NCBI GenBank assembly: GCA_001600695.1
Contig: BCKQ01000002.1
Coordinates: 1,809,340 to 1,873,339, forward strand
Source of the DNA: Ascoidea asiatica
Taxonomy: Eukaryota; Ascomycota; Saccharomycetes; Ascoideales; Ascoideaceae
Direction of reading: 5' to 3'
DNA: 64,000 nt
Shown here piece after piece: positions 39,508 to 51,102 of this stretch (within the stretch, counting starts at the first letter, position 1; each line of letters opens with the position of its first letter). The translations under genes were made by a program, and so were the position numbers. The notes below the pieces were generated by a model. The model was not told the DNA's origin. It searched no databases and worked only from the letters and a program-made list of their open reading frames with translations.

Positions 39508-41856
39508 TTAATCTTCAATCCCATTTGCAATAGCATTTAAAGAATCTATCCAATGATCTTTATTTGAGAAATGCCAGCTTGGAAACCAATCCAAGTACTC
39601 ATAACTACTTGCTGGACCAGTCATACCAAAGGTTATAGGAGAAAAATAGCAAAAACTAAAGACGCTAAGAGTAAGAACTAAAGAATATAAAAGAAATTTC
39701 ATAGCCCTGTTCCATCGCTTAGTTATATAATCAATTAAAAAACCCAAAATGAAAATGGCAAAATATAACGAGGGCATATAATGATGAACGTAAGTGACTC
39801 TTCCCATAAAAATGAAAGGCAAATAATTAATTAGAAAACATAAAAAAGGAATTATACCTTGGAGTAAATAACGATAAAAATTTTTCAGATTAAATTTTAT
39901 TTCTTGTTTTTTCCACAATGTTAGCTGCTTTATGGTGAGATGTATAAATACTAAAATACAGATAGAAGTAGCCCATACATTGAACGGATTTCCCATCAAA
40001 AAATACTTTGTGTCCTCTTTCCTCCATGTTGACATTCTAATACCAGAGTAAGATAAAGGCCAATGCCACCACGGAGAAGCAATATTATCATCAGTGTCAT
40101 CATCCGATAGCAAAGCATTATTTGAAGAGTACATGGACAAATTGATTTGAATAAAGTCTCTCCAGAACTTAGGTTTTGGAGGGATATAACTAGAATCTTT
40201 AGTTAAAAGATCATTTGAATGATCCTCAATATTCCACCAAGTAGACTTATCATATAGCAGAGCAGTTCTTTTACATACAACTTCTCCTTGTTTGAACCCC
40301 CAGATAGGATAAGCTTTTCCAGTTGTAGCTAGAAAGCAGTTTAAAATCTTATGTCTTAATCTAAAATTTGTTGATAGGGGATGAATAAATGGATCAATCT
40401 TTGAATTCTGAATAGTGGAGTTGGAGGATTTAAATAAAGGTGGAGACAATTGCTCAACTACTTCAATAATCCAATCATCTTTCAAATCCCCAACTTCTTC
40501 ATTTCCATAACCACTTACTTCATAGTTGTGTTTGGAAACGTGAGAGGGTATTCTATGTGAATGTAAATTTACCTTTAACCTTTCATGGACTAATCTTACT
40601 AACTGTCCATTCTGTATATATTCAAGATTCATGCTTTTGATTTTCTCAGAAGAGTTTTTATATAAATCAGTATCAAAAAACCCTTTTCCTGAGGTTCTTG
40701 AAAACTGAAAAAACCAATTATTATTATCATCTTTATGAGAATATGTTGTAATTTGGTTTTGCCTAGAACCATCAGGATATGTCTGAATATGCGAATGAAG
40801 TAGATTTGGCGACATTCCCTGCGATCTTATAGTAACCTTCGATCCAAAAGTTACCAATCTAGGAGAATTTTGAATATCAGTATTAATTAAATTTGCCTGA
40901 AATAATGATGACATTGAGGAGTGTCCTGTCCCAGTTTTGCTGAGAATAGAAAAATGAATTTTAAAGAAAAAAGCATATAAGAAAAATGGAACCATGATTA
41001 AAAAAAAAACTCTGAAGAGCCAATGCAATACATAGACCTTTTTATTTCTAGGATATAGGTATAAAGTTTTTTGAAGTAAATCAAATATTATGTATAGTCC
41101 AACAATAACCGTTATAAATAACCCAACCCATTTGATACTACATACACAAGCAATTGACAAACCTGTTATAAAAAGCCATTTTATAGAGTAATTTTCTGAA
41201 GATGATTTTAGTTTAAATTCATTATGTAGCTTAATTAAACATAAGAAAGTGGTAGCAATAAAAAATAATAGCATTGAGTCTAATAGAATAAATTTAGATA
41301 ATACAACAAACATATTTTCAAATATAATCATAATTGAAATCAAATATGAAGTGAGTAAATTATTGTTAAAATTCATGGATTTACAAGCATAGTATGCAAT
41401 TGTTGGAGATAAAATTCCAAAAATTGAATTTATGATTCTAATTTTACTATAGTTGAAATTTGATGGATATTTCTCGCCACTATCAAATGTGAAGTTTCCA
41501 TTGAAATTAGATATGTATTCTGAAAATCCAATAAATAATTTCCCTAAAGGAGGATGAACATCAGAATAAAATTCTTGTTTAATGTAATAACTACCAAATT
41601 TTGCAAAATGAGCTTCGTCCCAATTTACATGATCATTTTTGTCTATATTATAAAGTCTTAGATATGCAGATAATAATGTTAGAAATATTGGACCAATAGT
41701 GGGCTCTAATTTAGACAAAAAGGATTTTTTTTCATCATCTGCTTTTTTAGAAGACTTTTTTTTTTTTTTTGAATTAACTTTTGGATTTGAAGAATATTCA
41801 CATTTTTCAGCTGAAATATTTAAGGACCCTTTGATTTCAAACTCTGAATCACTCAT
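39508..41856 (-). CDS. Protein O-mannosyltransferase, PMT2 subfamily
   Basis: ER membrane enzyme that transfers mannose from dolichol-phosphate mannose to Ser/Thr of secretory proteins. The 782 residues show the Pmt layout: cytosolic Lys-rich start, first luminal loop with the catalytic Asp-Glu in HVNWDEAHFAKFGSYY near 75-90 and DVHPPLGK near 98, several membrane segments, then a luminal MIR region (about 320-530) with LLHSHIQTYPDGS and WGFKQGEVVC, and a C-terminal membrane block with RVTYVHHYMPSLYFA near 690. These follow Pmt2 closely, so the gene belongs to the PMT2/3/6 subfamily; which of the three cannot be settled by eye. An acidic insert (SDDDTDDN) lies near 590. Codon use is less biased than in LEU2. 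Confidence 0.9.
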   Translation of the reverse strand: MSDSEFEIKGSLNISAEKCEYSSNPKVNSKKKKKSSKKADDEKKSFLSKLEPTIGPIFLTLLSAYLRLYNIDKNDHVNWDEAHFAKFGSYYIKQEFYSDVHPPLGKLFIGFSEYISNFNGNFTFDSGEKYPSNFNYSKIRIINSIFGILSPTIAYYACKSMNFNNNLLTSYLISIMIIFENMFVVLSKFILLDSMLLFFIATTFLCLIKLHNEFKLKSSSENYSIKWLFITGLSIACVCSIKWVGLFITVIVGLYIIFDLLQKTLYLYPRNKKVYVLHWLFRVFFLIMVPFFLYAFFFKIHFSILSKTGTGHSSMSSLFQANLINTDIQNSPRLVTFGSKVTIRSQGMSPNLLHSHIQTYPDGSRQNQITTYSHKDDNNNWFFQFSRTSGKGFFDTDLYKNSSEKIKSMNLEYIQNGQLVRLVHERLKVNLHSHRIPSHVSKHNYEVSGYGNEEVGDLKDDWIIEVVEQLSPPLFKSSNSTIQNSKIDPFIHPLSTNFRLRHKILNCFLATTGKAYPIWGFKQGEVVCKRTALLYDKSTWWNIEDHSNDLLTKDSSYIPPKPKFWRDFIQINLSMYSSNNALLSDDDTDDNIASPWWHWPLSYSGIRMSTWRKEDTKYFLMGNPFNVWATSICILVFIHLTIKQLTLWKKQEIKFNLKNFYRYLLQGIIPFLCFLINYLPFIFMGRVTYVHHYMPSLYFAIFILGFLIDYITKRWNRAMKFLLYSLVLTLSVFSFCYFSPITFGMTGPASSYEYLDWFPSWHFSNKDHWIDSLNAIANGIED

Positions 41857-44800
41857 ATTTTGTTCAGAACTTACCCTTTAATTTCTTTGGGCACAGATTA
41901 TCAGTTGATTTTAATCACCAATTATTTTTTTGAGCAAAATTGTTGTTAATCTATGAAACAAATATTGTTAATTTATTTTACTACGTATTAGAAATGAGAG
42001 TTGAGTTTTTGTTCGAAGAAATTTAATGAACAAGGTTAACCAGGGCACGGGAAGAATTCCAAGTATTTGGGACAGTAAAATCATTCTGAGGCCACTTGCC
42101 CTAGACCTCCTTTGTGGCAGAGCTTGTTTTGAATAAGGGGTTTGATTGATAAATGAACATTTATGGGAAAATTCCCGAAACTATTCTAGGATATTTTTTT
42201 GCAACGGATGCGGAATACTTGAAATGTTGGCCGTGTGAATGTTACACGCTGTAGAAGCGAATAAAATTAATTTAATATTTATGCATGTAAATGTTCCGTG
42301 CTTATATTACTGCAAAGCTGAAGCAACGGCTACTCGATTGAGCTGACTCCGAGGTATGCATGGAAAATACAAAATAACAGAGTTTGATTTAAAGTTGTTG
42401 GAAGAACAGATAATATTTAAAGTTCTCCTTTAGGAATTTACATATTTTCAAAAAATGTTTATCAAAGATAAGGATATTTAACTTGCTATGTAAATTACTG
42501 AAACAGCCATTGAATCATTTTCTGCTTATTATGCTTTAAATAGAGAAAGCATCAATTTGAAAAGGAAGACTGAAAGAAAGCAACCGAAAAGTTTTAAAAT
42601 AGTCATTGAGATTTATTTTAAAGAAGATTCAATAAAAAAAGACAATAATTGGAAATTTGAAAAAACAAAATCTGATAAAATATATCAGGCTCGTTTTAAG
42701 TGATTAAAGGCAAATAGGCAACTTTTTCTGGAAAAAGAATATATTTGAAAATTGAAAAATTTTTTAGTTCGCTAATAAGAAAATTTAGAAAAAAGAGCAT
42801 CTCCAGTTATGAAAATAACTATTTTTTTTTTAATTATAGATTTTAATTACGGTATATATGTGAAATTTCATGCAACCCAATCTATCAACAAAAATAGAAA
42901 TATTTCTTTTGAGATTACAAAAAAATCAGATGAAACTTTGGCTCAAGTACTTAATCTATGAACTATAGATATTTGAAATACTTATCCATTATTTTATTAA
43001 CGATTCGTGTTTTGAGTTTAGAAAGAAGAATAAGGATCTCTAAGAGAAAAATACAATTACCTTTTGTTTTTTTTCGTAGTCTGAAATTGAATAAGGTTGG
43101 AGTATATGTTGTTCGATATATGTTTTAGCATATTATACAATAGCATAAAATCATAACAAACTTTTTGGGATAGGTTGAAATATCTGATATATATCGGGTC
43201 TAAGGATTTTATTTTCCTTCATCATACTTTGTTTATAATGTTTACTTTTTTTATCCTTATGCAATCTCATCAATAAAAAAAAAAAAAATCCATAACTTTG
43301 CATATACTGTAGAAATAAAGCCAGGGTCATATTTTTTGTCAATTTTTAGTTGTACACTGTTAGTTTTTTTTATGGGTTTGATAATCAAAAATATAAAGAA
43401 ACTAATAACCAGCATTTAAAGATCAGTAATAATTTATTATTAGTCTCCATTTTGTCAAATTGTAAAATCATATCTTTAAAAAAAAAAAGATTTATTTATC
43501 ATTTTTCCAATGGAGATCAATCATTCGGAGAGGGTTGAAGTAAGCTTCTTTTTTATAATATCAATAAAGAGACAGTGTCATGATTCTCTTATTCCATTAA
43601 AATCTATGAAGGTCAAATTTGTAAAATTATTTATTCCAAAAAGTATACGCTTCAATCTATAAGAGGAATACAGAGTTTTGTTTATTTTGTATGAATTCAG
43701 AATTTTTTTCCTGTAATATTAATCATTTGAAATAAACATCAAGCTAATAAGAGAATTTTAAAAGGATTGAAAGGGCAAGGCTAGCTTTTTCTCAAATGCT
43801 CCAAATAATTATAGAAAGTATGGTATTCTAATTGTATTAAAAATATCATCAACCTTTTCGAATATAAATTTGGACAGTATCAGTAATGCTTATGTATTGA
43901 TTTTGAGATTACTAATATCATAAGAAAGGTAAAAATTATCATAATTTTCTTTTTGATATCAAAAAAAGTTTTGGAGTTATTTTTGTAAGTAAATTAGTAT
44001 CAAGAAGCTTTATATCCTACCATATACTGTATTATCATCATAAATACTATAAGAAAAAAAAAAGTTAAGTAATTTGTCATAGTAAAGCTGGTTTTTAAGG
44101 GCTGCTTTAAAAGACTACGACAGCCCTATTAAATTAAATACCCATCTTTATTTCCACACTGTTTAATATAACTATGAAAACACTACATAAATGGAGTAGA
44201 CTATAGGTAAATAAATAAAATGGAGAATATTTTATTGGATTGATAATAATTATAATAATAATATTAAGACCTTTCAAAAAAACATACTCATGAATAAATT
44301 GGCTTTCTAAAGAAAGATTACATTTGAGAAGCGAACGAGCATAGTGTCTTTTTTTATTGGTTAGAACCTCTTTTTGTTTGGTCTTTGTAATTTTTATGTA
44401 TTCTTCTTACTAGAAATAATTTCAATATATCAACTTAATTAATGAGACAGTTTTTTTTGTATTTTCAATTTTTCTTCTCAAACTCAATTCTGTAATTTAT
44501 ATTCAAATTCATACTTTAATTCATATTTAAATTCTATCCACTTTGAGAAACATAAAAGTTGATGTAAAAAAGGAATTTCCTTTTTTGTAAAATAGTTTCT
44601 ATCTCGAGCAATTGATGATTTGTTAAGCGGACCTAATTATCTTCGTATTTGATTATAGACAAAAACAACATGAAATTTGCTAATTAGAATTACATTGAAC
44701 CTGAGATCATTGTTGTCTGCTTGTATAATTGTTGTCGAATATTGGTGTATTAATATTTTTGACGGAATGTTTTCTTGTTTCTTTTTAGTGCAGATTATTT

Positions 44801-45870
44801 CAATTCGAGAATTCTTCGCGTTCTTTTTGAAAATATTATTCTGAAATATTTTTACTTACCTTTAGAAAATTATTGATAACTGAAATACATAAACTATTGA
44901 ACTAAATAAGATATCAATCTCACTGAATAATTACGAGTTTCAAATAGCTTGACCTACTGGTACAAATTATTATTGATTTCATTCACTACTTAATTCCTTT
45001 TTAACCTACAGTGCTAACAGCTAACTTACCATTTTTAGACTTAATTATACAATCGTCTTGAATTGTGATAATAGACATTTAAATGTCTTTTATTTTTGTA
45101 TTGTTTAAGTACACTAATCCACATGCTAAAGACATTGAAATTGGCTCTTTAATAATAATTGTACTATTTGGTACCGAGTCTTTTGAAATTTAAACCGACA
45201 CAAAAAATGAAATATTTTTTTGAACTGCACAATCTTGCAAAAATAAAAAAACAAAAATATTCGATACCAAAATTTTTTGAGATTGAAAAATCATGAAGAA
45301 TTTTATTTCATTTATTTTTCCCACAAACTGGGGGTTCGTTCCATAAGTTAACTCAATCATAGAGAAAATTAATAAAATTGTCATGAAAATTTCAGTTTCT
45401 TCTAAATAGATATTTAAGACTGATCAGTGCTTTTTTTAGAAAAAAATAGAGAAATTAAAAATCATAGTAAATTCTCGTAATTAAGGAGAACGAAACTACA
45501 CTTGAAATTTTTGTAATGAAGTAAATGTTAGCTTGATTCTCTTAGGTTAGTTTTCTGTATTGATGTTTAGGATTATATAATTTATTGTATTTAGATACAT
45601 TGGCAACGCCAAACCTATAATCATAGCCTGAAAAATCCTTTCCTATTATAACTCTTAAAGTCAAATCGCCCTATAATAAAAGCTATAACTTTTGGAGGAT
45701 GTTGAAATGTATCTATTCCTCAATTCTATGAAAAGTTTTGATATAAAAGAGATATGATCCTCCAATGCATTTGAGTGTTTCATTTATATAATTTGAATTG
45801 CTTCTCAAATCAGATTTATAGGTTTCTTTGAAATACAAATTTTTTAACAAAACCATTCTTTCTTTTTGCA
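41857..45870. other. 4-kb gene desert with GC-rich island 4
   Basis: Divergent interval between the mannosyltransferase and the desaturase. At about 42030-42370 is a GC-richer block containing GGGCACGGG, ACGGATGCGGAA (a near copy of CACGGATGCGGAA in island 1 near 9993) and ACTCCGAGG. From 42491 to about 42703 a 70-codon frame without ATG ends in TGA; its Lys-rich translation could be a relic, but I cannot place it. The rest (42700-45870) is plain AT-rich DNA with unconvincing short frames. No RNA gene was recognised. Confidence 0.5.
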
Positions 45871-47400
45871 ATGCATCAAAATAATCTCAAAACTAATAAA
45901 ATAGAATCCGATGACTCAACAAATATAGCTTCTCAGACATATTCAAATTTCTTAACCTTTAATGAAAAATTATATAATACTGCTATAGCTGATAAAAAAA
46001 AGTCTGAGAAAATAGGCCATACTTTTAAAACTCCATTAGTTTGCTTGTACTCTCTTCCATCAGCATCTACTCTCAATTCCCTTTTCTCGGTTACTAGTTT
46101 ATCTACATGTCCTTCTATACTTCTGTCAAATTCTTCTCCAGTTAAAACAGATCGCAAAAACAAAATTCAAATCAGGGAAAACCCAATTGTGGCTTTAGAT
46201 ACATATGGAAATGAATATTCGACTCCCGAATTCACTTTAAAAAATATCATCTCAGCTATTCCTAAACATTGTTTTCAAAAAAGCACAAGAAAGTCTTTGC
46301 AATTTCTTTTTAGAGATGTTTTTTATTTGACATGCTTGGGATTTTTAACTCATAAGGTAATTATGCCATTGATTCCTAATCAAATACTAAGAGGAATAAT
46401 TTGGGGAATGTATACTTTTGTCGAGGGTATTTTATTTACCAGTTTTTGGGTAATTGGTCATGATGCTTCACACAATGCTTTCAGTAATTCTATTGTAGTA
46501 AATGATTTAGTTGGTTGGATATTGGATTCATTTTTGCTTGTGCCATATTTTGCTTTTCGCGAAGGTCATATGAGACATCATAAATCCAACGGAAATCTCC
46601 AAAAAGATAATAATTTCGTTCCACCAACAAAAGATCAATTTATCAAAGCCAAGAATGCAAATTCAATATTAGAAATAGCAGAGGAATCTCCAATTATAAC
46701 CCTATTAATCATAATTATTCGTCATACTATTGGTTTTACTTTATCTATCCTGATAAATGCTTCTGGCCAAACCTACAAATCTTTTTACCCCCAAGAAGAT
46801 CCTAATTGTATAATAAACAAACTCAAGATGAGTCATTTCTACCCTAAATCTCCTATATTTCGTGATAAATTTCAAAATGATTTAAAATTACATTTGATTG
46901 GGGATATGGGTGTGTTAATAACCATGCTATCATTATATTATGTTTATTCGGTTAAGGGATTCGGTTGTTTTAATTTTGTTGTAAATTATTTTATTCCATA
47001 TCTTTGGTTAAATCACTGGGTTGTTTTATTTACGTATCTTCAACATAATGATCCTAGGATGGGAAGATATGACAATTCCCAATGGTCTTATGTTAGAGGA
47101 CAGTCTCTAACAGTTGACCGAAATTGTGGGTGGATTGGAGAACACTTTTTTCATCATATAGCTTCAGGACATGTTGTTCATCATTTTGCCCCTACTATTC
47201 CCTTATATCATTTAAAAGAAGCGACAGAAGCAATAAAGCCAATCATGGGAAGACATTATCTCGATTCTAAGGAAGGATTATTAGTTGATACCTGGAAATT
47301 TTCCCGAATGCTACAGTATGTTGAAGGAAACGAGGGTCTTTTAATGTTCAGGAATGTCAATAATAAAGGTTTTGATTTCTCTAAAAATCAATTACATTAA
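45871..47400 (+). CDS. Membrane fatty-acid desaturase (delta-12/omega-3 type)
   Basis: An ER diiron enzyme that adds a second or third double bond to acyl chains, a step missing in S. cerevisiae. The 509 residues carry the three histidine boxes: HDASH at 197-201, HMRHH at 233-237 and HVVHH at 434-438, with hydrophobic segments between, and the typical TYLQHNDPRMGRY before the third box. The C-terminal box and RNCGWIGEHFFHHI context match fungal Fad2/Fad3 proteins. Oddities: the first box is HDASH rather than the usual HECGH, and the N-terminal 110 residues are a Ser/Thr-rich extension longer than normal. Delta-12 or omega-3 specificity cannot be read from the sequence. Confidence 0.88.
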   Translation: MHQNNLKTNKIESDDSTNIASQTYSNFLTFNEKLYNTAIADKKKSEKIGHTFKTPLVCLYSLPSASTLNSLFSVTSLSTCPSILLSNSSPVKTDRKNKIQIRENPIVALDTYGNEYSTPEFTLKNIISAIPKHCFQKSTRKSLQFLFRDVFYLTCLGFLTHKVIMPLIPNQILRGIIWGMYTFVEGILFTSFWVIGHDASHNAFSNSIVVNDLVGWILDSFLLVPYFAFREGHMRHHKSNGNLQKDNNFVPPTKDQFIKAKNANSILEIAEESPIITLLIIIIRHTIGFTLSILINASGQTYKSFYPQEDPNCIINKLKMSHFYPKSPIFRDKFQNDLKLHLIGDMGVLITMLSLYYVYSVKGFGCFNFVVNYFIPYLWLNHWVVLFTYLQHNDPRMGRYDNSQWSYVRGQSLTVDRNCGWIGEHFFHHIASGHVVHHFAPTIPLYHLKEATEAIKPIMGRHYLDSKEGLLVDTWKFSRMLQYVEGNEGLLMFRNVNNKGFDFSKNQLH

Positions 47401-47803
47401 ACATTTTTTTAGTTCTTCAACAATTTCAATAATTTTTATTACATTTACTTTTTTTACAAAATTTTTCATCTATTTTTCTTGAACTTCACTTTTTTGAGAT
47501 TTTCAGCTTATTAATTTTACATTGATATTCCTGAATACATATTCCAATTTTAAATTTATTATTTTTTTTGTCACATTATATTATTGAGTATGTAAAATAC
47601 AATCAGATAGTGTTATCAAAGCATTTCAAGTAATAAACTTATAAATTAACCAGTAACAATACTTAAAAAAAAGTAAAAATCTTTCTAGAAAACCTTTTTT
47701 CATGAAAATAATTTCGATAGGTCCCCATTATTGAGAAATATAGTCTAAAGCATAATTGATAAAATGAATAAGAGTTAAAAAAAATTGTGAGTTTGACTCT
47801 GAG
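47401..47803. other. Convergent intergenic region
   Basis: About 400 bases of T-rich then A-rich trailer between the desaturase and MATE genes. Nothing further seen. Confidence 0.5.
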
Positions 47804-49672
47804 TTAATGGTTTCTTTCAGCGTCAGTTCTTTCCTTGGCAGATTTTATTAATGAATTCCAATTAGGTGTTACTATACCAAAATAACATTGAACAAATCCA
47901 ATAATAAAAAGAGCAAAGCCAATACCTATCCACAATCCTTTTAATTTAAAATCAGTATTGAATGCTAAATAAAATGACAAAGGTAATCCAATAATATAAT
48001 ATGCTCCTAAGTTTACTATACTTCCAATTTTCTGCTGACCTTCACCTCTTAAAATACCTGCAGATATTGCATTTAGTCCATCGAATACCTGAATATAAGA
48101 TATTAAAGGTATTACATCCACCAATTCTTCTATTACATCTTCATCTGAAGTGAAAAGATTTGCAATTTTATATCTAAAAGTAAACAAGAAAAGGCCGTTG
48201 AGAATTCCGGCAACAAGACCAAAAGTCAATCCAACTTTAGCACAAATTTTTGAAGATTCTGGTAAAGAAGCACCAATGAAATTAGCTAATCTGGTAGAAG
48301 AAGCAATTGAAATTGCAAAGGGAACTTGGTAAGTTAAAGAAGATATTGAGGAAAGAACTGAATTTGTAGCTAAAGCGGTAATACCAAGATAGGTTGAACC
48401 TAAAGTTAAAATTTCAAAGGCTAAAAACTCAGCTAAAATCATCAATAAACCAGCAAAAGCTAATGAAAACATTCTTTCCCAGCCTCTAAAACATTCTTTA
48501 AGATTTAAACCATTCCAACATTTTAAAGGGTCTACTTCATTTTTTGTAAAAATAGTATATAAAAATAAGCCAATTGGCATAATCCAATAAGTAATTGCAA
48601 CAGCCAAGGGAGCTCCAAGATAACCAATACCTATATGTTTATTCCAAACAAATAAATAATTCATTAAAGCATTTAATGGAGAACATATAAGTAAAATATA
48701 AGTTGAAGCTGAGAAAATCCCTTGAGATTGTAAAAATCTTTTACCACATTCAAATAAAACATAACCAGGAATACCAAATGCAACAACTTTTAAATAATTT
48801 GAAGCTAAGTGAGATAAATTTTCATCATGAATTATTAAGAATAATACTTTTTCAGAACCAAAAAACCAAAATAAGATTATTGGAACTAAAATTGAAATTA
48901 AAAGAGCAACACATCTCTGGAAATAAAGTCCAACTAAATGATATTTTTTAGCACCAAATGCTTGAGAACAAAGAGTATCTAAACAAGTTGCCATTCCTTG
49001 AACTGTTGCAAAACCTGTGATATTTGCCGTCATTGCACCTAAAGTTACTGCAGCTAATTCAGTTTTACCTAAATGACCAACGGAAAAAATTGAAGCTGCT
49101 GAATAACTATTTTGTAATAAAAATGTTATTACTAATGGAAAAGCAGATTTTGCTAATGATTTAATTTCTCTTGAATAAGTTGTTTTAATTTTTTCTTGAG
49201 TAACAGCATCTTCCCAAGCATTAATAATTATTGAAGCATCATCGTTTTCAGGTAATATAGAGCCATAAGTGGGTAAAATATCAGTAGAAGGAGTTCTTGA
49301 TCTCATTAAAGAATGAGTAAATGAATTTCTTGATCTTGTCTTTGCAAGAAGATTATTATCTTCTAATAATTGTCTTTCTTCTTGTAATAAAGTTTGACCA
49401 TTTCTACTTTGAAAAACAGTTGGATTTAAAAGAGGTCTATTTTCACTATGGGAATCATTATCAGTACGAATATTATCATTGTTATTATCAATATCATTAT
49501 CATCATCAAAAACTGATGAATTCAGAGAGCCTAAAAAGTCACTTGGAATAAATATTGAGGCTCTACCTACAGAAGCTGATAATAAAACGGAAGCTCTTCT
49601 TTCATTAGCAGAAGATCTAAACTGATGAGAAGTATCCTTTGGAGACGATATTGGAATATTAAGATTACTCAT
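47804..49672 (-). CDS. MATE-family transporter
   Basis: A 622-residue multidrug and toxin extrusion (MATE) protein. About 165 hydrophilic residues, with an acidic Asp/Asn stretch near 55-75, precede twelve hydrophobic segments. Family features include SVGHLGKTELAAVTLGAMTANITG near 200-220, the conserved CLDTLCSQAFGAKKY near 230-245 and ILRGEGQQKIGSIVNLGAYY near 540-560. It is closest in layout to the yeast proteins Erc1 and YDR338C; the long N-terminus favours the latter. Substrates are not well defined in yeast; Erc1 raises ethionine tolerance. A CACGTG box lies in the long divergent upstream region at 50128. Confidence 0.88.
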   Translation of the reverse strand: MSNLNIPISSPKDTSHQFRSSANERRASVLLSASVGRASIFIPSDFLGSLNSSVFDDDNDIDNNNDNIRTDNDSHSENRPLLNPTVFQSRNGQTLLQEERQLLEDNNLLAKTRSRNSFTHSLMRSRTPSTDILPTYGSILPENDDASIIINAWEDAVTQEKIKTTYSREIKSLAKSAFPLVITFLLQNSYSAASIFSVGHLGKTELAAVTLGAMTANITGFATVQGMATCLDTLCSQAFGAKKYHLVGLYFQRCVALLISILVPIILFWFFGSEKVLFLIIHDENLSHLASNYLKVVAFGIPGYVLFECGKRFLQSQGIFSASTYILLICSPLNALMNYLFVWNKHIGIGYLGAPLAVAITYWIMPIGLFLYTIFTKNEVDPLKCWNGLNLKECFRGWERMFSLAFAGLLMILAEFLAFEILTLGSTYLGITALATNSVLSSISSLTYQVPFAISIASSTRLANFIGASLPESSKICAKVGLTFGLVAGILNGLFLFTFRYKIANLFTSDEDVIEELVDVIPLISYIQVFDGLNAISAGILRGEGQQKIGSIVNLGAYYIIGLPLSFYLAFNTDFKLKGLWIGIGFALFIIGFVQCYFGIVTPNWNSLIKSAKERTDAERNH

Positions 49673-50308
49673 TTTAAGGCAAAAAATCGATTATAAAGTT
49701 TATTATCTTAAGGGATAAATGATAGATATAATTTTATTTGATGAAAATTGAAAAAAAAACATAAAACCCAGTTGAAATTTAATGGTAAACTAAAAAATAT
49801 ATTTCAAGAAAGGAAGAAAAGGATGAAAAATTTTGATTTTTTTTGAGGGAATTTATAGAACATTATAAATTAAAATTAGGTGAAAAAACATATCATAATG
49901 TTGTAATTTTATAGTACAAATTGTTGATTTAAGTTAATTATGATTATTATCTCGAAAATCGAAATAATCGAAATAATCTGAATTATCGTAGTAATGTTAC
50001 TGTAAAATTTAAGTTAATGAATTTCTGGAATGTGGTTAAATCAATTTAGTGCTTGCGTCGGCTATTTCCCAAACAAGACTGATAGTTAGTCACTTTTACT
50101 AAAATGTTACATACAAATAATCCGAGTCACGTGCTTCTATAATAAAACTTTAGGATAAAGATAATAATTATGGAATTAAATATTTATTTTGACAGGACTT
50201 TATTTTACCCCCAAAATGATTCATTCATGTCTTGAATTTTTCACTTGTTAAAATTTTGAGGATAAGATTTTAGTGGTTTTTTTTTGACTGTAATTATTTT
50301 CATATCTA
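49673..50308. promoter_or_regulatory. MATE gene upstream region with GTCACGTG
   Basis: AT-rich promoter sequence of the MATE gene, containing GAGTCACGTGC with core 50128-50133, 456 bp upstream of the ATG. A patch near 50045-50080 is slightly GC-richer. Confidence 0.4.
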
Positions 50309-50590
50309 ATGGCTGAAGAAGTTTTAATTACAAGTTCACGATTGATGAGATTGAGAAAGAATTCCGCTCCACGGATTTACTATCGTTTATATTATTTCCT
50401 ATTAATGGATTTTTTTTTTTATAAAAGTGTATGGGAAAGAAACGAGATTATGGGGCATTTCAAAAATGCTATAGCCAACCCTTATGTTTTGTGGGCAAGT
50501 TTCGACACCCCGCAATTAACATATTCAGATCGGGGAGGTCCCCGGGGTTGTTTATTTTTAGTGACCACGATCAGGAAAAGTTTTGGGTAA
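50309..50590 (+). CDS. Doubtful 93-codon frame in GC-richer DNA
   Basis: An ATG-initiated frame in the 4.8-kb desert. The first 30 residues (MAEEVLITSSRLMRLRK and following) look protein-like. The rest runs through a GC-richer block with a GGGGA-GG-TCCCC near-palindrome and resembles nothing. A donor-like GGTAAGT at about 50585 is a possible splice site but I found no matching second exon. It may be a chance frame or the first exon of an unrecognised gene. Confidence 0.2.
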   Translation: MAEEVLITSSRLMRLRKNSAPRIYYRLYYFLLMDFFFYKSVWERNEIMGHFKNAIANPYVLWASFDTPQLTYSDRGGPRGCLFLVTTIRKSFG

Positions 50591-51102
50591 GTTTTAAAGC
50601 AGTTCTCGAAATTTGAGGGTCAGCATTTTATTAAACCCGATTTAATCCTACTGCCCCATTCGCCTATAAAAGTTTCATAATTCTTGAAACTTTCCTAATC
50701 TGGAAAGATTGTAGAAAATATATATTTTTTGATATTATATAATTTAATATGGACTTCATTTAATTTTTTTTTGAAATATTTCAATAGGAGTTCGCTAAGA
50801 GTAAAATAAATCTAAATTGTCTAAACTATTAATATAAGATTTCAGATTAAAAATAATTAAGGGTGAGTTGGAAATAAGGCGAAATTTTTTTTTGGTTTAA
50901 ATTTGATTATGAACCGATAACTGAAACAAAAAACACATTTATTTTTTCTTTTCTCCTCAAATCGAAAATTAATGATTAAAAAAAATTTCAAAATATAAAA
51001 TGAGAGATAAAATAATCATAATTGATAATGCATTAGTATTTGCTTCAGTGCAACGCCAATTTAATATTATGTAACTTGAAATTCTCTCTAGTTGTTAAAA
51101 AT

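Noticed and set aside
45320-45360. GGGTTCG resembling a tRNA B box
   Set aside because: No matching acceptor, D arm or anticodon stem could be drawn around it.
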